64,000 nucleotides of DNA. Source: Crossiella equi (lineage in GTDB: Bacteria > Actinomycetota > Actinomycetes > Mycobacteriales > Pseudonocardiaceae). Numbering within the stretch: position 1 is the first letter of the stretch; the number at the start of each line of letters is the position of its first letter. The position numbers and the translations under genes are program-made. Location: the NCBI RefSeq assembly GCF_017876755.1, contig NZ_JAGIOO010000001.1, forward strand, positions 7,983,786 to 8,047,785. Direction: 5' to 3'. A model generated the notes under the pieces. It saw nothing but the letters and a program-made list of their open reading frames with translations, did not search any database and had not been told where the DNA came from. Positions 16,679 to 25,696 of the stretch are shown here, piece by piece.

Positions 16679-19204
16679 GTCCAACGCCTTGGTGCGCAAG
16701 GCCAGCCGGGCGGGCAGTACGCCGCCGACGAGCCCGACCAGCACGGCCGCCCCGCAGATCACCAGGTACTCCCCGAGCGGGATCGGCAGCCACAGCTCGC
16801 CGGTGAAGACGTAGCCGTAGCCCACGAGCACCACGGCGGCCACCGCGGTGCCGGTGAGGATGCCGGAGAGCACGGTGACGCCGACCTCGGTGACGACGGA
16901 GGACACCACGTCGGAGGTGCGGGCCCCGGCCAGGCGCAGCAGCGCGAACCGGTGTCGGCGGGCCATGGCCGAGCCGATCAGCACGTTGACCGCGGCGAGG
17001 CCCGCGTAGCCCGCGATCAGCACCACCACCAGGTACATGATCCAGTTGTCGCCGCTGCTCTGCCGGGCCACGTCGGCCAGGTGCTCCTCGCGGGAGAGCA
17101 CCCGCAGGGCCGGGTACTGGACCCGCAGGGCTTCCAGGCCAGCCACCACCGCCGCGCGGTCCGCGCCGGGTGCCAGGGACACGTACACGCCGCCGTCCAG
17201 GGGCTCCAGCAGGTGTGGGCGCACCACGGACTGGGGCAGCATCGTGGCGGCGAAGGTGACCGAGCCGGACTGGTAGACCACCGCGACCTCGGCCCGCACC
17301 GGCGTGCCGTCGGCCAGCAGGAAGCCGACCTCCTGGCCCGCCTGCCAGCCGTGGTCCTTCGCCACGTTCTCCGACACCGCGATCGAGTCCTCGTCGAAGG
17401 CCTGCCAGCTGCCCGAGCGCGCGGGCAGGTCGAAGACCGCCGGGACCGCACCGGGCTCCACGCCCATGCTGTCCACAATGGATGATGGACGGCCGCCTTC
17501 GAGCGGCAACACGTTGGTGGCCACCGTGCCGGTGGCGGCCCGCACCCCGGGGACCCCGGCCACCGCCTCGGCCACCGAACCGGGCAGGCCCAGCTGTTCG
17601 GTGCCGCCGACCACCACGTCCGCGGTGAGGCGGGCGTCGTAGTTGCGGGCCTTGGCCTGGAAGGTGGCCACGTCCTGGAACAGCATCAGGCAGGCGAAGC
17701 CGACCATCAGTGCCACCGGGGTGGACACGCCGACCGCGCGGTCCAGGTCGCCCCGGATCTCGCGTTCGCCGACGAACCCGCCGAAACAGCGGCGCAGCAG
17801 CGGTCCGAGCAGGGTGAGCAGGCCGCCCAGCAGGTACCGGCCGAGCAGCACCGCGGCCAGCAGCAGGAACGGTGCCGCCAGCACCACCAGCACCGGCGCG
17901 GTCTGCGACGCCGTGGTGCCGCCGACCGACCCGGACACCACACCGGAACCGAGGAACAGCGCGGCCACCACCAGGTTCAGCACACCCCACGGCACCCGGC
18001 CGCGTCTGGGCGGTGCGGGCGGCACCTCGGCGGTGCGCAGGGCCTCGCCGGGGGCGGTGCGCGAGGCGCGCCAGGCGGGCAGCACCCCGGCGAGCACGGC
18101 CGCGAGCACCGCGACCCCGCCGCCGACCAGGAACGGCATCGGCCCCACGACCAGTGCGGTGGTGGCGGGCATCAGGCCCTGCGCGGCGAAGAACCGGATG
18201 GCCAGCTCCGCCACGCCGATCCCGGCCAGCCCGCCGAACGCCCCGGCCAGCACCCCGATCACCCCGGCCTCGCCGAGCACGAGCAGCCGGACGCGGCCGG
18301 TGCTCGCGCCCACCGAGCGCAGCAGGGCCAGCTCGCGGCGCCGGTGCAGCACCGATACCGACAGCGTGCTGGAGATGACGAACACCGCGATGACCAGCGC
18401 ACTCGCGGCGATGGTGCCGATGAAGGTGCCGGTGCCCGAGGACAGTTCGGCCTGGCTCCGGTCCAGCACCAGCGCCCGGCCCTTGTCGGAGCCGCTGTGC
18501 ACCACGGCACCGGGCAGCGCCGCGCGTACACCGTCCACAACGGACTGGAGAACGGTACCCGGGTCCAGTCGCAGCAGGGCCAGGACCGGGGCGCCGCCGA
18601 GCTGGTCGGCCATGGCCGGGGTGAAGAACAGGGCGTGCTCGTAGGTCGAGCCGGGCCAGTCACCGACCCCGCTGACGGTGAACCCGCGCGGCCCCTGGGC
18701 GGTGGTCACCACGACCTCGTCGCCGACCTGCCTGCCCGAGGACCTGCCGACCACCACGTCGGTCGCGGCGGACGGCGCCCGGCCCGCGCTGAGCGTGAAC
18801 GGTTCGGCGGTCGCGGTGGTCCACGGGTGCCCCCAGGACCGCGTGCCCGCACTGCCGACCAAGCTGTCGCCGGTGACGTAGGCGGGGAACGGGTTCTCCC
18901 CGGTCACCTCGCGCACCCCGGGCACCCCGCGCAGCCGGTCCAGCTGCTCCTGGCTCAGCCGGGGCCGTTCGGGCAGCGGCAGGGCGAGCCCGCTGGTGGT
19001 GGTGGCGTCGCTGGGCAGCCGCACCAGGAGGTCGGCCTGCCGGAACCGCCACGAGCTGAGCGTGCCCTGCGCGGCGGCCTGGTCGGCGGACTGCCCGATG
19101 ACCAGCGCGGCCGCCCCGAGCGCGGACCCGACCAGCACGGCCAGCACCGAGGCCAGGGCGGCGCTCCACCGGGCGCGCAGGCTGCGCAGGGCCAGGGTGA
19201 TCAC
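16667..19204 (-). CDS. ABC transporter permease, FtsX/MacB type
   Basis: 845 residues. An N-terminal helix (about 13-35) is followed by a large extracytoplasmic domain, then a first FtsX-like core (three spans near 245-390), further spans, a second extracytoplasmic domain and a final FtsX-like core of three spans at the C-terminus (about 715-835). This two-core, about 850-residue layout is typical of actinobacterial MacB-like permeases that act on lipoproteins, peptides or antibiotics in the membrane rather than classical uptake. Its GTG start overlaps the ATPase stop (GTGA, 19201-19204). Confidence 0.85.
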   Translation of the reverse strand: MITLALRSLRARWSAALASVLAVLVGSALGAAALVIGQSADQAAAQGTLSSWRFRQADLLVRLPSDATTTSGLALPLPERPRLSQEQLDRLRGVPGVREVTGENPFPAYVTGDSLVGSAGTRSWGHPWTTATAEPFTLSAGRAPSAATDVVVGRSSGRQVGDEVVVTTAQGPRGFTVSGVGDWPGSTYEHALFFTPAMADQLGGAPVLALLRLDPGTVLQSVVDGVRAALPGAVVHSGSDKGRALVLDRSQAELSSGTGTFIGTIAASALVIAVFVISSTLSVSVLHRRRELALLRSVGASTGRVRLLVLGEAGVIGVLAGAFGGLAGIGVAELAIRFFAAQGLMPATTALVVGPMPFLVGGGVAVLAAVLAGVLPAWRASRTAPGEALRTAEVPPAPPRRGRVPWGVLNLVVAALFLGSGVVSGSVGGTTASQTAPVLVVLAAPFLLLAAVLLGRYLLGGLLTLLGPLLRRCFGGFVGEREIRGDLDRAVGVSTPVALMVGFACLMLFQDVATFQAKARNYDARLTADVVVGGTEQLGLPGSVAEAVAGVPGVRAATGTVATNVLPLEGGRPSSIVDSMGVEPGAVPAVFDLPARSGSWQAFDEDSIAVSENVAKDHGWQAGQEVGFLLADGTPVRAEVAVVYQSGSVTFAATMLPQSVVRPHLLEPLDGGVYVSLAPGADRAAVVAGLEALRVQYPALRVLSREEHLADVARQSSGDNWIMYLVVVLIAGYAGLAAVNVLIGSAMARRHRFALLRLAGARTSDVVSSVVTEVGVTVLSGILTGTAVAAVVLVGYGYVFTGELWLPIPLGEYLVICGAAVLVGLVGGVLPARLALRTKALDLCL

Positions 19205-19941
19205 GACCGGTCCTCCAGTTCGGCCAGGCGCACGAGCACGGACTCCGCGGTCGGCGCGAGCAGCTCCTCGGTGATCAGGCCGTCCCGCAGGAACAGCACG
19301 CGGTCGGCGTAGGCCGCGGCCACCGGGTCGTGGGTCACCACGACCACGGTCTGCCCGAACTCGGTGACCGCCTGCCGGAAGAACCGCAGCACCCCGGCCC
19401 CGGTCCGCGAGTCCAGGTTGCCGGTGGGCTCGTCGGCGAAGACCAGCTCGGGCCGGTGCACCAGCGCCCGGGCCACGGCCACCCGCTGCTGCTGCCCCCC
19501 GGACAGCTCGGCGGGCCGGTGGTGCAGCCGGGAGCCCAGCCCGAGCACCCCCACCAGGTGGTCTCGCCACGCCGGGTCCAGTGCCCGCCCCCCGAGCCGC
19601 GTGCCCAGGCCGATGTTCTCCTCGGCGGTCAGCGTGGGGATGAGGTTGAACGCCTGGAAGACGAACCCGAGCCGGTCCCGCCGCAGCTTGGTGAGCTCGC
19701 GCTCCGGCAACGCGGTGATGTCGGTCCCGCCGATCACCACCCGCCCCCGGTCGGGCCGGTCCAGCCCGGCCAGGCACTGCAGGAACGTCGACTTCCCCGA
19801 CCCGGAGGGCCCCATGATCGCGGTGAGCTGTCCGCGCCGGAAGCCGGCGTGCACCCCGCGCAGGGCGTGCACCGCCGACTCGCCTTGGCCGTAGAACTTC
19901 TCCAGCCCCTCTGCCGCCGCGGCCGTGCCGTCCTCGTGCAT
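19201..19941 (-). CDS. ABC transporter ATP-binding protein, LolD/MacB type
   Basis: 246 residues. Walker A is GPSGSGKST, the Q-loop region is FVFQAFNLIPTLTAEENI, the signature is LSGGQQQRVAVARAL, Walker B is LVFADEPTGNLDS and the switch His is in VVTHDP. The NLDSRTG block after Walker B marks the LolD/MacB/FtsE subgroup. ATG 19941 is supported by an immediately preceding GGGAGAGGA ribosome-binding site. It is the first gene of the two-gene transporter operon and converges on the two-component system. Confidence 0.92.
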   Translation of the reverse strand: MHEDGTAAAAEGLEKFYGQGESAVHALRGVHAGFRRGQLTAIMGPSGSGKSTFLQCLAGLDRPDRGRVVIGGTDITALPERELTKLRRDRLGFVFQAFNLIPTLTAEENIGLGTRLGGRALDPAWRDHLVGVLGLGSRLHHRPAELSGGQQQRVAVARALVHRPELVFADEPTGNLDSRTGAGVLRFFRQAVTEFGQTVVVVTHDPVAAAYADRVLFLRDGLITEELLAPTAESVLVRLAELEDRS

Positions 19942-20355
19942 TCCTCTCCCGTCCCCGGTGTGCGCGTACTCCTCGATTCCACCGTCCGACGGGGGAAAAG
20001 GCAGTCGCACTGAGAGGAGAACCGGGGGTATAGCCAGCGTTACCACCGAACCGGGCAACCGGGTCGTCGGCGGAGCCTCGATGGTGGACCGGTTGAGTCC
20101 AGGATCTTTTGTCCGCCAACGGGTTCTGTTCAGAAATGCGAACCCGTCGGCATTCGGGCGACGGGGTTGCCGAGGTCTGGTGGCGACGGTAGCCTTCCGT
20201 TCACAGGAAGTTAGGATAGTTTATTAACCATTTCTGCAAACGATGGCTCCACCCTGGCGGAGCCGCTCCCGCCGCACCTGGAACTGCCGCCTGAACATCT
20301 CGAAACCGCCGTCGACCCCTGCCCTCGTCGACCCGAGATCCCGTCAGGAGCCCTG
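19942..20355. other. Intergenic region between divergent genes
   Basis: These 414 bases separate the ABC ATPase start (minus) from the exported beta-helix gene (plus). The stretch around 20205-20235 is unusually AT-rich for this genome and may hold a promoter for the beta-helix gene, but I see no hexamer pair with good spacing. No coding ORF is convincing here. Confidence 0.4.
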
Positions 20356-23334
20356 ATGTCGCGCGTGATCCGTTCGGCCGCACCGGCCGAGCCAGCCAGG
20401 CGCTGGCGCACCGCCATCGCCGCCGCGGCCGCGGCGGTGGCCGCCTCCGCCAGCCTCTCCACCCTCGGCGTGCCCGCCTCGGCCAGTCCGGCCGAGGCGG
20501 GCGCCAGCGCCGCCCTGCCCGATCTGACCAGTGCGAACCGCCGCGCGCCGGTCAGCGGCCTGCCGGACTGGAGCAAGGCCGGGTACCGGGGCGGCGCCGC
20601 GCTGCCCGGACCCTCCGAGCTCAACCCCGACCAGAGCTGCCAGATCACCGCCGCCGAGCTGGCCAGCCAGTACGCGGTGCGCGTCGACGGCAGTGACGCC
20701 ACCACCGGCCTGCAGAAGGCCATCGACGACATCCGCACCCGGTGCTCACCCTCGGCCGGCTACACCAAGCTGTCCTCGATCACCCTGCCCGCCGGGCGGA
20801 TCACCGTCACGCGCCAGCTGGGCGTGGACGCGGACTACCTGCTGATCAAGGGGGCGGGCCGGGGCAACACCACCCTGGTCTTCCGCCCCGACGCCAACAC
20901 CCGGTACGACGCCCTCACCGAGGACGACAGCGACTGGGACGAGGACGGCATGGTGCACGGCGGGTCCGGCAAGGGCGGCTGGATGTGGCCCGGTCGTGGC
21001 CTGCTGCGCGTGCAGACCCGTGAGGTGCACAGCAAGTACGCCGCCGACCACCGCTCCGCCCCGGCCAACCGCAAGGACATCTTCGAGGGCAGTGTCAACC
21101 AGCACTGGGCCGGGGGAGTGCCGTTGCGCGAGGGCTCGGCGCTGGGCACGCGGGAGCTGAAGCTGGCCAACAACGCCAACATGGCCCAGTTCAAGGCAGG
21201 CGGCTACCTGTGGGTGGGCGCGGCCAACACGGTCAAGTTCTACCAGCAGCAGACCGTGACCAACACCGCGCAGTACCTGAACCTGCACATGCGCCAGCAG
21301 ATCTTCCAGATCACCGCGGTCAACACGGGAACGCGCACGGTCACCATCGACAAGCCGCTGGAGTACGACGTCCCGCTCAACTCCACCGCGGACGGCTCAC
21401 CCGCCATCGGCGGCACCGTCTACCCCAGCCGGGTCACCGCGCTGAAGGTGGTGCAGGGCGTCGGCATCGAGGACCTGACCATCACGCAGGACATGACGGA
21501 CATGCCCAAGCTGCGCGGTGGCACCTACAACCTCGACAAGGCCGACGCGGTCAACAACTACGGCAACATGGCACCGGAGTACGAGATGCACGGCATCGTG
21601 CTGAAGTGGGCGGTGAACACCTGGGTCCGGCGCGTGGGCGCGGAGATGACCGGCTCGCACCCCATCGTCACCGAGAACGCGAAGAACATTCAGGTGCAGG
21701 AGTCCGTCCTGGACGGGTCCTGGAACAAGGGCAAGGGCGGCAACGGCTACTTCCGCGGCTCCCGCGTGTGGGACTCGCTCTACGCCTACAACACCACCCG
21801 CAACCTGCGGCACTTCACCTTCCAGTGGTCCGCCTCCGACAACGTGGTGGTGGGCAACGACTTCGACTCCGACCTGAACATGCACGGCGGCTGGGAGCGC
21901 CGGAACCTGTTCGAGAACAACAAGGTCCGGGTCCCCTTCGAGCACGCCTCCAAGAACTGCCGCAGCAACTGCGGTGAGGAGGGCGGCGGTGCGCCGGATG
22001 GCTCCACCTGGTACCCGGTCTGGTGGGCGGCCGGGCCGAAGGCGGCGAAGTGGTCGGGTTCCAGCGGTCCGCAGAACGTCTTCTACAACAACGAGATGAC
22101 CAAGCAGACCAGCAAGGGCGGCGCGTACGAGTCCTTCTACGGTGACCGCCAGCGCCTGTACCAGTTCGGCAGCGACGCCGCTGACGCCGGCAAGTTCAAG
22201 CACCTGGGCGTGGGCGGCACGACCATCCCGGACTGGGCCAGCCGCGAGACCGTGGACTACACCAAGCCCCCGAACTCCGGGGTGAACGCCACCCGCACCG
22301 ACTCCTCGGGCTCGCTGTTCCTGCGGAACCCGGGCCGGGCGGGCACCTTCGGCGCGGAGGCCGCGCTGGTCGAGGTCTCCACCGCAGAGCAGCTCAAGAC
22401 CGCGCTGGCGGGCGCCACCCCGGGCACCACGATCCGCCTGGCCGCCGGGGAGTACCGGGGCTCGTTCGTGGCGCAGAAGGCCGGTACCGCCTCGGCGCCG
22501 ATCACCCTGACCGGCCCGGCGGACGCGGTGCTGGTCAACGACGGCCCGTCCGGCACCGCCCCGTCCTGCCCGGTGCCGACCGCGGGCTGGGACTCCGGGT
22601 ACGGCCTGTGGCTGTACAACGCGCCGTACTGGAAGCTGTCCGGGTTCACGGTGCAGGACTCCAAGAAGGGCATCGTCCTGGACAACTCCCACCACGTGAC
22701 GCTGGACAAGGTCTCCGTGCACCACGTGGACGAGGAGGCCGTGCACTTCCGGCGCTCCTCCGCGGACGGCGTCATCCAGAATTCCAAGATCACCCACGCC
22801 GGGCTCGTGCAGCCCAGCTACGGCGAGGGCGTCTACATCGGCTCGGCGGGCTCGAACTGGAAGTGCCACGGCAACAGCGGCGGCGTGGACAGGTCCGACC
22901 GGGTGAAGGTGCTGGACAACGAGATCGGCCCGGAGGTCGCGGCCGAGCACATCGACGTCAAGGAAGGCACGACCGGGGGCGTGATCCGGGGCAACAGGTT
23001 CAACGGCACCGGCATCAAGGGCCAGAACTCGGCCGACTCCTGGGTCGACGTCAAGGGCAGCGGCTACCTGATCGAGAACAACACCGGCACCTTCGCCAAG
23101 CCGGGCACCTTCGCCAACGGCTACGAGACCCACAACCCGTCCACCACCCCGTCCTTGCCGAACGGCTGCGGCAACACCTGGCGCGGCAACACCTCGGACC
23201 TGGGCGGCGTCGGGAAGTACGCGGTCTACATCCCGTCGGTGTCGAAGTGCTCGGCCGACCCGAACGTCGTGTACGCCTCCAACACCGTGCGGGGCGCCAC
23301 GACCGGGCTGACCAACATCACGGTCACGCCGTAA
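20356..23334 (+). CDS. Exported protein with two right-handed beta-helix modules
   Basis: 992 residues. A long Sec-type signal peptide is present (basic start, Ala-rich core about 20-35, cleavage near 44). Residues about 90-590 form a first pectate-lyase-superfamily module (LPAGRITVTRQLGV at the start of the coils, repeated NN/N-V ladders, KNCRSNC disulphide-like pair near 535). Residues about 660-992 form a second beta-helix unit that begins with the common 'TAEQLKTALAGATPGTTIRLAAGEYRG' type block and contains HHVTLDKVSVHHVDEEAVHFRRSS. Probably a polysaccharide lyase or hydrolase acting outside the cell; the substrate cannot be read. A perfect hairpin follows the stop. Confidence 0.8.
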   Translation: MSRVIRSAAPAEPARRWRTAIAAAAAAVAASASLSTLGVPASASPAEAGASAALPDLTSANRRAPVSGLPDWSKAGYRGGAALPGPSELNPDQSCQITAAELASQYAVRVDGSDATTGLQKAIDDIRTRCSPSAGYTKLSSITLPAGRITVTRQLGVDADYLLIKGAGRGNTTLVFRPDANTRYDALTEDDSDWDEDGMVHGGSGKGGWMWPGRGLLRVQTREVHSKYAADHRSAPANRKDIFEGSVNQHWAGGVPLREGSALGTRELKLANNANMAQFKAGGYLWVGAANTVKFYQQQTVTNTAQYLNLHMRQQIFQITAVNTGTRTVTIDKPLEYDVPLNSTADGSPAIGGTVYPSRVTALKVVQGVGIEDLTITQDMTDMPKLRGGTYNLDKADAVNNYGNMAPEYEMHGIVLKWAVNTWVRRVGAEMTGSHPIVTENAKNIQVQESVLDGSWNKGKGGNGYFRGSRVWDSLYAYNTTRNLRHFTFQWSASDNVVVGNDFDSDLNMHGGWERRNLFENNKVRVPFEHASKNCRSNCGEEGGGAPDGSTWYPVWWAAGPKAAKWSGSSGPQNVFYNNEMTKQTSKGGAYESFYGDRQRLYQFGSDAADAGKFKHLGVGGTTIPDWASRETVDYTKPPNSGVNATRTDSSGSLFLRNPGRAGTFGAEAALVEVSTAEQLKTALAGATPGTTIRLAAGEYRGSFVAQKAGTASAPITLTGPADAVLVNDGPSGTAPSCPVPTAGWDSGYGLWLYNAPYWKLSGFTVQDSKKGIVLDNSHHVTLDKVSVHHVDEEAVHFRRSSADGVIQNSKITHAGLVQPSYGEGVYIGSAGSNWKCHGNSGGVDRSDRVKVLDNEIGPEVAAEHIDVKEGTTGGVIRGNRFNGTGIKGQNSADSWVDVKGSGYLIENNTGTFAKPGTFANGYETHNPSTTPSLPNGCGNTWRGNTSDLGGVGKYAVYIPSVSKCSADPNVVYASNTVRGATTGLTNITVTP

Positions 23335-23350
23335 CCGGTGGGCGGACCGA

Positions 23351-23376
23351 GGGGGCACCCGTCGACGGGTGCCCCC
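23351..23376. terminator. Bidirectional hairpin terminator
   Basis: A 26-bp perfect palindrome starts 17 nt after the beta-helix gene stop (23334) and ends 6 nt before the stop of the convergent regulator gene (23382). It can serve both strands; TTCT follows on the plus strand. Confidence 0.75.
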
Positions 23377-23381
23377 TTCTC

Positions 23382-23918
23382 CTACGCCTGCTCCCCGCTG
23401 GTGGGGAAGAAGATCGCGCTGAACAGGCGCGGCACCCGCTCGGGTGTGGGTTTGTTGTCCGCCCGCGCGCGGAGCACCGCGAGCAGCTCCCGCGCCACCT
23501 CCAGCTGCTCCTCCGGGCTGAGCCAGAGCACGCCCTGCTTGTAGCCGACGAGGTCGGCGGGCGGGTTGGCGCCCTCGCGGTCGAGGTAGGCGTTGAACTC
23601 GGCCAGCAGCACCGCCATCGCCGCGGTGAAGCCCTGCCGGTGCTCCTCCAGGCTCATCGCGCGGGCGGCGTCCTCGGCCACCACGTTGCCGCCCTGGCGC
23701 ATCCGGTAGTGCCGCTCGACCGCGCCGTGCACGCGCCGCTCCTCCACCACCTCCAGGACGCCCGCCTCGGCGAGCAGGCCGACGTGGCGGTACACGCTGG
23801 TCTTGGGCACGTCGGCCAGGCTCGCGCACAGCTGCTGGGTGGTGCGGGTGCGGCCGCCGGACATGGCGTGCGTGATGCGCAGCCGCACCGGGTGCAGGAG
23901 CAGGTCCACCGTGTTCAC
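23382..23918 (-). CDS. Winged-HTH regulator, ArsR-like
   Basis: About 178 residues. An N-terminal winged helix reads LLLHPVRLRITHAMSGGRTRTTQQLCASLADVPKTSVYRHVGLLAEAGVLEVVEERRV, the style of ArsR/HTH_20 regulators that sense small molecules. The C-terminal half is helical (EEHRQGFTAAMAVLLAEFNAYLDR) and would carry the effector pocket and dimer interface. The start is GTG 23918 or GTG 23927; neither has a strong Shine-Dalgarno. It is divergent from the erythromycin-esterase-like gene, with a TTCCCAA-N2-TTGGGAA palindrome between, so it probably represses itself and that gene. Confidence 0.8.
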   Translation of the reverse strand: MNTVDLLLHPVRLRITHAMSGGRTRTTQQLCASLADVPKTSVYRHVGLLAEAGVLEVVEERRVHGAVERHYRMRQGGNVVAEDAARAMSLEEHRQGFTAAMAVLLAEFNAYLDREGANPPADLVGYKQGVLWLSPEEQLEVARELLAVLRARADNKPTPERVPRLFSAIFFPTSGEQA

Positions 23919-23946
23919 CCGGCCCACGATCCCACATCTGGTACTG

Positions 23947-23962
23947 TTCCCAAAGTTGGGAA
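23947..23962. promoter_or_regulatory. Operator palindrome between regulator and esterase genes
   Basis: TTCCCAA-AG-TTGGGAA is a 16-bp inverted repeat with 7-bp arms. It immediately follows and overlaps a possible -10 box TACTGT (23942-23947) for the plus-strand esterase gene. This is the obvious site for the divergent ArsR-like regulator. Confidence 0.65.
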
Positions 23963-23981
23963 TGCGAGCCACGGGGATGAC

Positions 23982-25247
23982 ATGACTTTGACCGCACAGG
24001 CCGTGCGCCCGATTGCCCTGGACCCGGCCGCGCCGTGGGACGACCTGGTCTGGCTGGACGAGGTGGTGGCCGGGGCGCGAGTGGTCGGCATCGGCGAGGC
24101 CTCGCACTACAACCGCGAGTTCTTCCGGCTGCGCCACCGCCTCACCCGCTACCTGGTCGAACGGCACGGCTTCACCTGCTGGACCACCGAGTCCGGGTTC
24201 ACCGAGTCCCGCCTGCTGGCCGGGGCCGACCTGGACGAGGCCCTGGCCAGTGGCCTGAACTCGCTCATGGGCCTGTGGCAGGAGGTGCGCGAGCAACTGG
24301 TGTGGGCGCGCGGGTGCGGGCTGCCCGTGCTGGGCATGGACCTGGGCGGCTCCAACGCCACCGTGCTGCCCGCCCTGGACGCCGTGTACGCCTACCTCGC
24401 CCAGGCCGACCCCGGGCACACGCCCGATCCGGCGCTGCGCGAGACCGTGGCCGCCTTCGCCGCGGCCTCGCCGTTCGGTGTCCCGGCCGCGCTCGGTGCC
24501 TACGCCGCGCTCGGCCAGGACCGGCGCGATGCCGTGACGGCGGGGCTGGCCGACCTCAGCGCCCGGTTCGCCGCCCGCCGCCGGGACTACGAGGCCGTCA
24601 CCGGCCGCGAGGCCTTCGCCTGGACCCGGCACTGCCTGGCCCTGGCCGTCGCGCTGGACACCGTGGTGCGGGAGATGGCCGCCGGGCACGCCGCGCCGCT
24701 GGTGCACAGCATCCGCGACGCCGCCATGGCCGAGTCCCTGGACTGGGTGCTGGCCCGGCACGAGCGCGTGGTGCTGACCGCCCACAACGGCCACCTCCAG
24801 CGCCAGACCGGCCACCTGCCCGGCTCCGCGCCCGTCACCCCGCTCGGCCTGCACCTGGCCGACCGTCTCGGCGAGGCCTACCGGGTCATCGGCACCACCT
24901 CCGGCCCCGGCCAGTACCTCAACCTGGACCCGGTGGAGTTCCTGTCCGGCAAGCTCTTCGCCCCGCTGGACGCGCCCCGGCCGACCTCGCTGGACGGCGT
25001 GCTGGCCGCCTCCTGCGACGGGCCGTTCGGGGTCGACCTGCGCGGGCTGTCCGAGGCCGACGCGGCCGTGCTCGCGGGGGTGGACGGCCAGCGCTTCGCG
25101 GGCGTCTACACCCCGGTGGAGGCCCTGGTCGCCTACGACGCGCTGGTGCACGTACCCGAGCTGACCCCGGCGACCGTGGACGAGGCGGCCCTGGAGTGCT
25201 CCCCGGCCGAGGTGCGCGAGGTCTTCGCGCGGTGGCTGGCGGGCTGA
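23982..25247 (+). CDS. Erythromycin esterase-like protein
   Basis: 421 residues, the length of the EreA/EreB/Bcr136 family. The key motifs are present: GIGEASHYNREFFRLRHRL (the GExxH general-base motif), TTESGFTESR (second Glu) and LTAHNGHLQR (paired His). Known members hydrolyse macrolide lactones or otherwise act as hydrolases without a metal. No signal peptide. A GGGGA ribosome-binding site precedes ATG 23982. A divergent ArsR-like regulator with a palindromic operator suggests ligand-inducible expression, as expected for a resistance or detoxification enzyme. Whether macrolides are substrates is unknown. Confidence 0.85.
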   Translation: MTLTAQAVRPIALDPAAPWDDLVWLDEVVAGARVVGIGEASHYNREFFRLRHRLTRYLVERHGFTCWTTESGFTESRLLAGADLDEALASGLNSLMGLWQEVREQLVWARGCGLPVLGMDLGGSNATVLPALDAVYAYLAQADPGHTPDPALRETVAAFAAASPFGVPAALGAYAALGQDRRDAVTAGLADLSARFAARRRDYEAVTGREAFAWTRHCLALAVALDTVVREMAAGHAAPLVHSIRDAAMAESLDWVLARHERVVLTAHNGHLQRQTGHLPGSAPVTPLGLHLADRLGEAYRVIGTTSGPGQYLNLDPVEFLSGKLFAPLDAPRPTSLDGVLAASCDGPFGVDLRGLSEADAAVLAGVDGQRFAGVYTPVEALVAYDALVHVPELTPATVDEAALECSPAEVREVFARWLAG

Positions 25248-25255
25248 CCGGCCCG

Positions 25256-25261
25256 TACCCT
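25256..25261 (+). promoter_or_regulatory. -10 box (TACCCT) of leaderless MmcQ/YjbR-like gene
   Basis: TACCCT fits TANNNT and ends 6 nt before ATG 25268, with no Shine-Dalgarno. Confidence 0.4.
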
Positions 25262-25267
25262 GCCGCC

Positions 25268-25696
25268 ATGACCGACGCAGGACGCCCGGCCCGGGTGCAG
25301 GACGTGCACACCCTGGCCGCGGCCATGCCGCACGTCACCGTGCAGCGCGGCGGCGGGGACAACCCGGTCTACCAGGTCGGGCGGAAGTCCTTCGTCTTCT
25401 TCCGCACGCCCCGCCCGGACGCCGTCGACCCGGAGACCGGCGAGCGCTACCCGGACGTCATCGTGTTCTGGGTGCCCTCGGAGTCGGACAAGCAGGCCCT
25501 GGTCCAGGACCCCGGCTCGCCGTTCTTCACCACCGACCACTTCCAGGGCCACCGGTCGGTGCTGGTGCGCGCCAGCCGGATCGGCGAGCTCAGCCTCGGC
25601 GAGCTCACCGAGGTGGTGCAGGACGCCTGGCTGTCGCAGGCCTCCAAGGCCCGCGGCCAGGCCTGGCTGCGCGACTCAGGACGGCTTGACCTCTAA
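25268..25696 (+). CDS. MmcQ/YjbR-like (DUF419) protein
   Basis: 142 residues. The fold signature is the run from VQDVHTLAAAMPHVTV through NPVYQVGRKSFVFFRT to a C-terminal VQDAWLSQASKARGQAWL helix, matching the double-wing CyaY-like MmcQ/YjbR domain. Some relatives bind DNA; the role here is not known. It is probably transcribed as a leaderless message. The 3' end overlaps the convergent hydrolase gene by 21 nt. Confidence 0.75.
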   Translation: MTDAGRPARVQDVHTLAAAMPHVTVQRGGGDNPVYQVGRKSFVFFRTPRPDAVDPETGERYPDVIVFWVPSESDKQALVQDPGSPFFTTDHFQGHRSVLVRASRIGELSLGELTEVVQDAWLSQASKARGQAWLRDSGRLDL

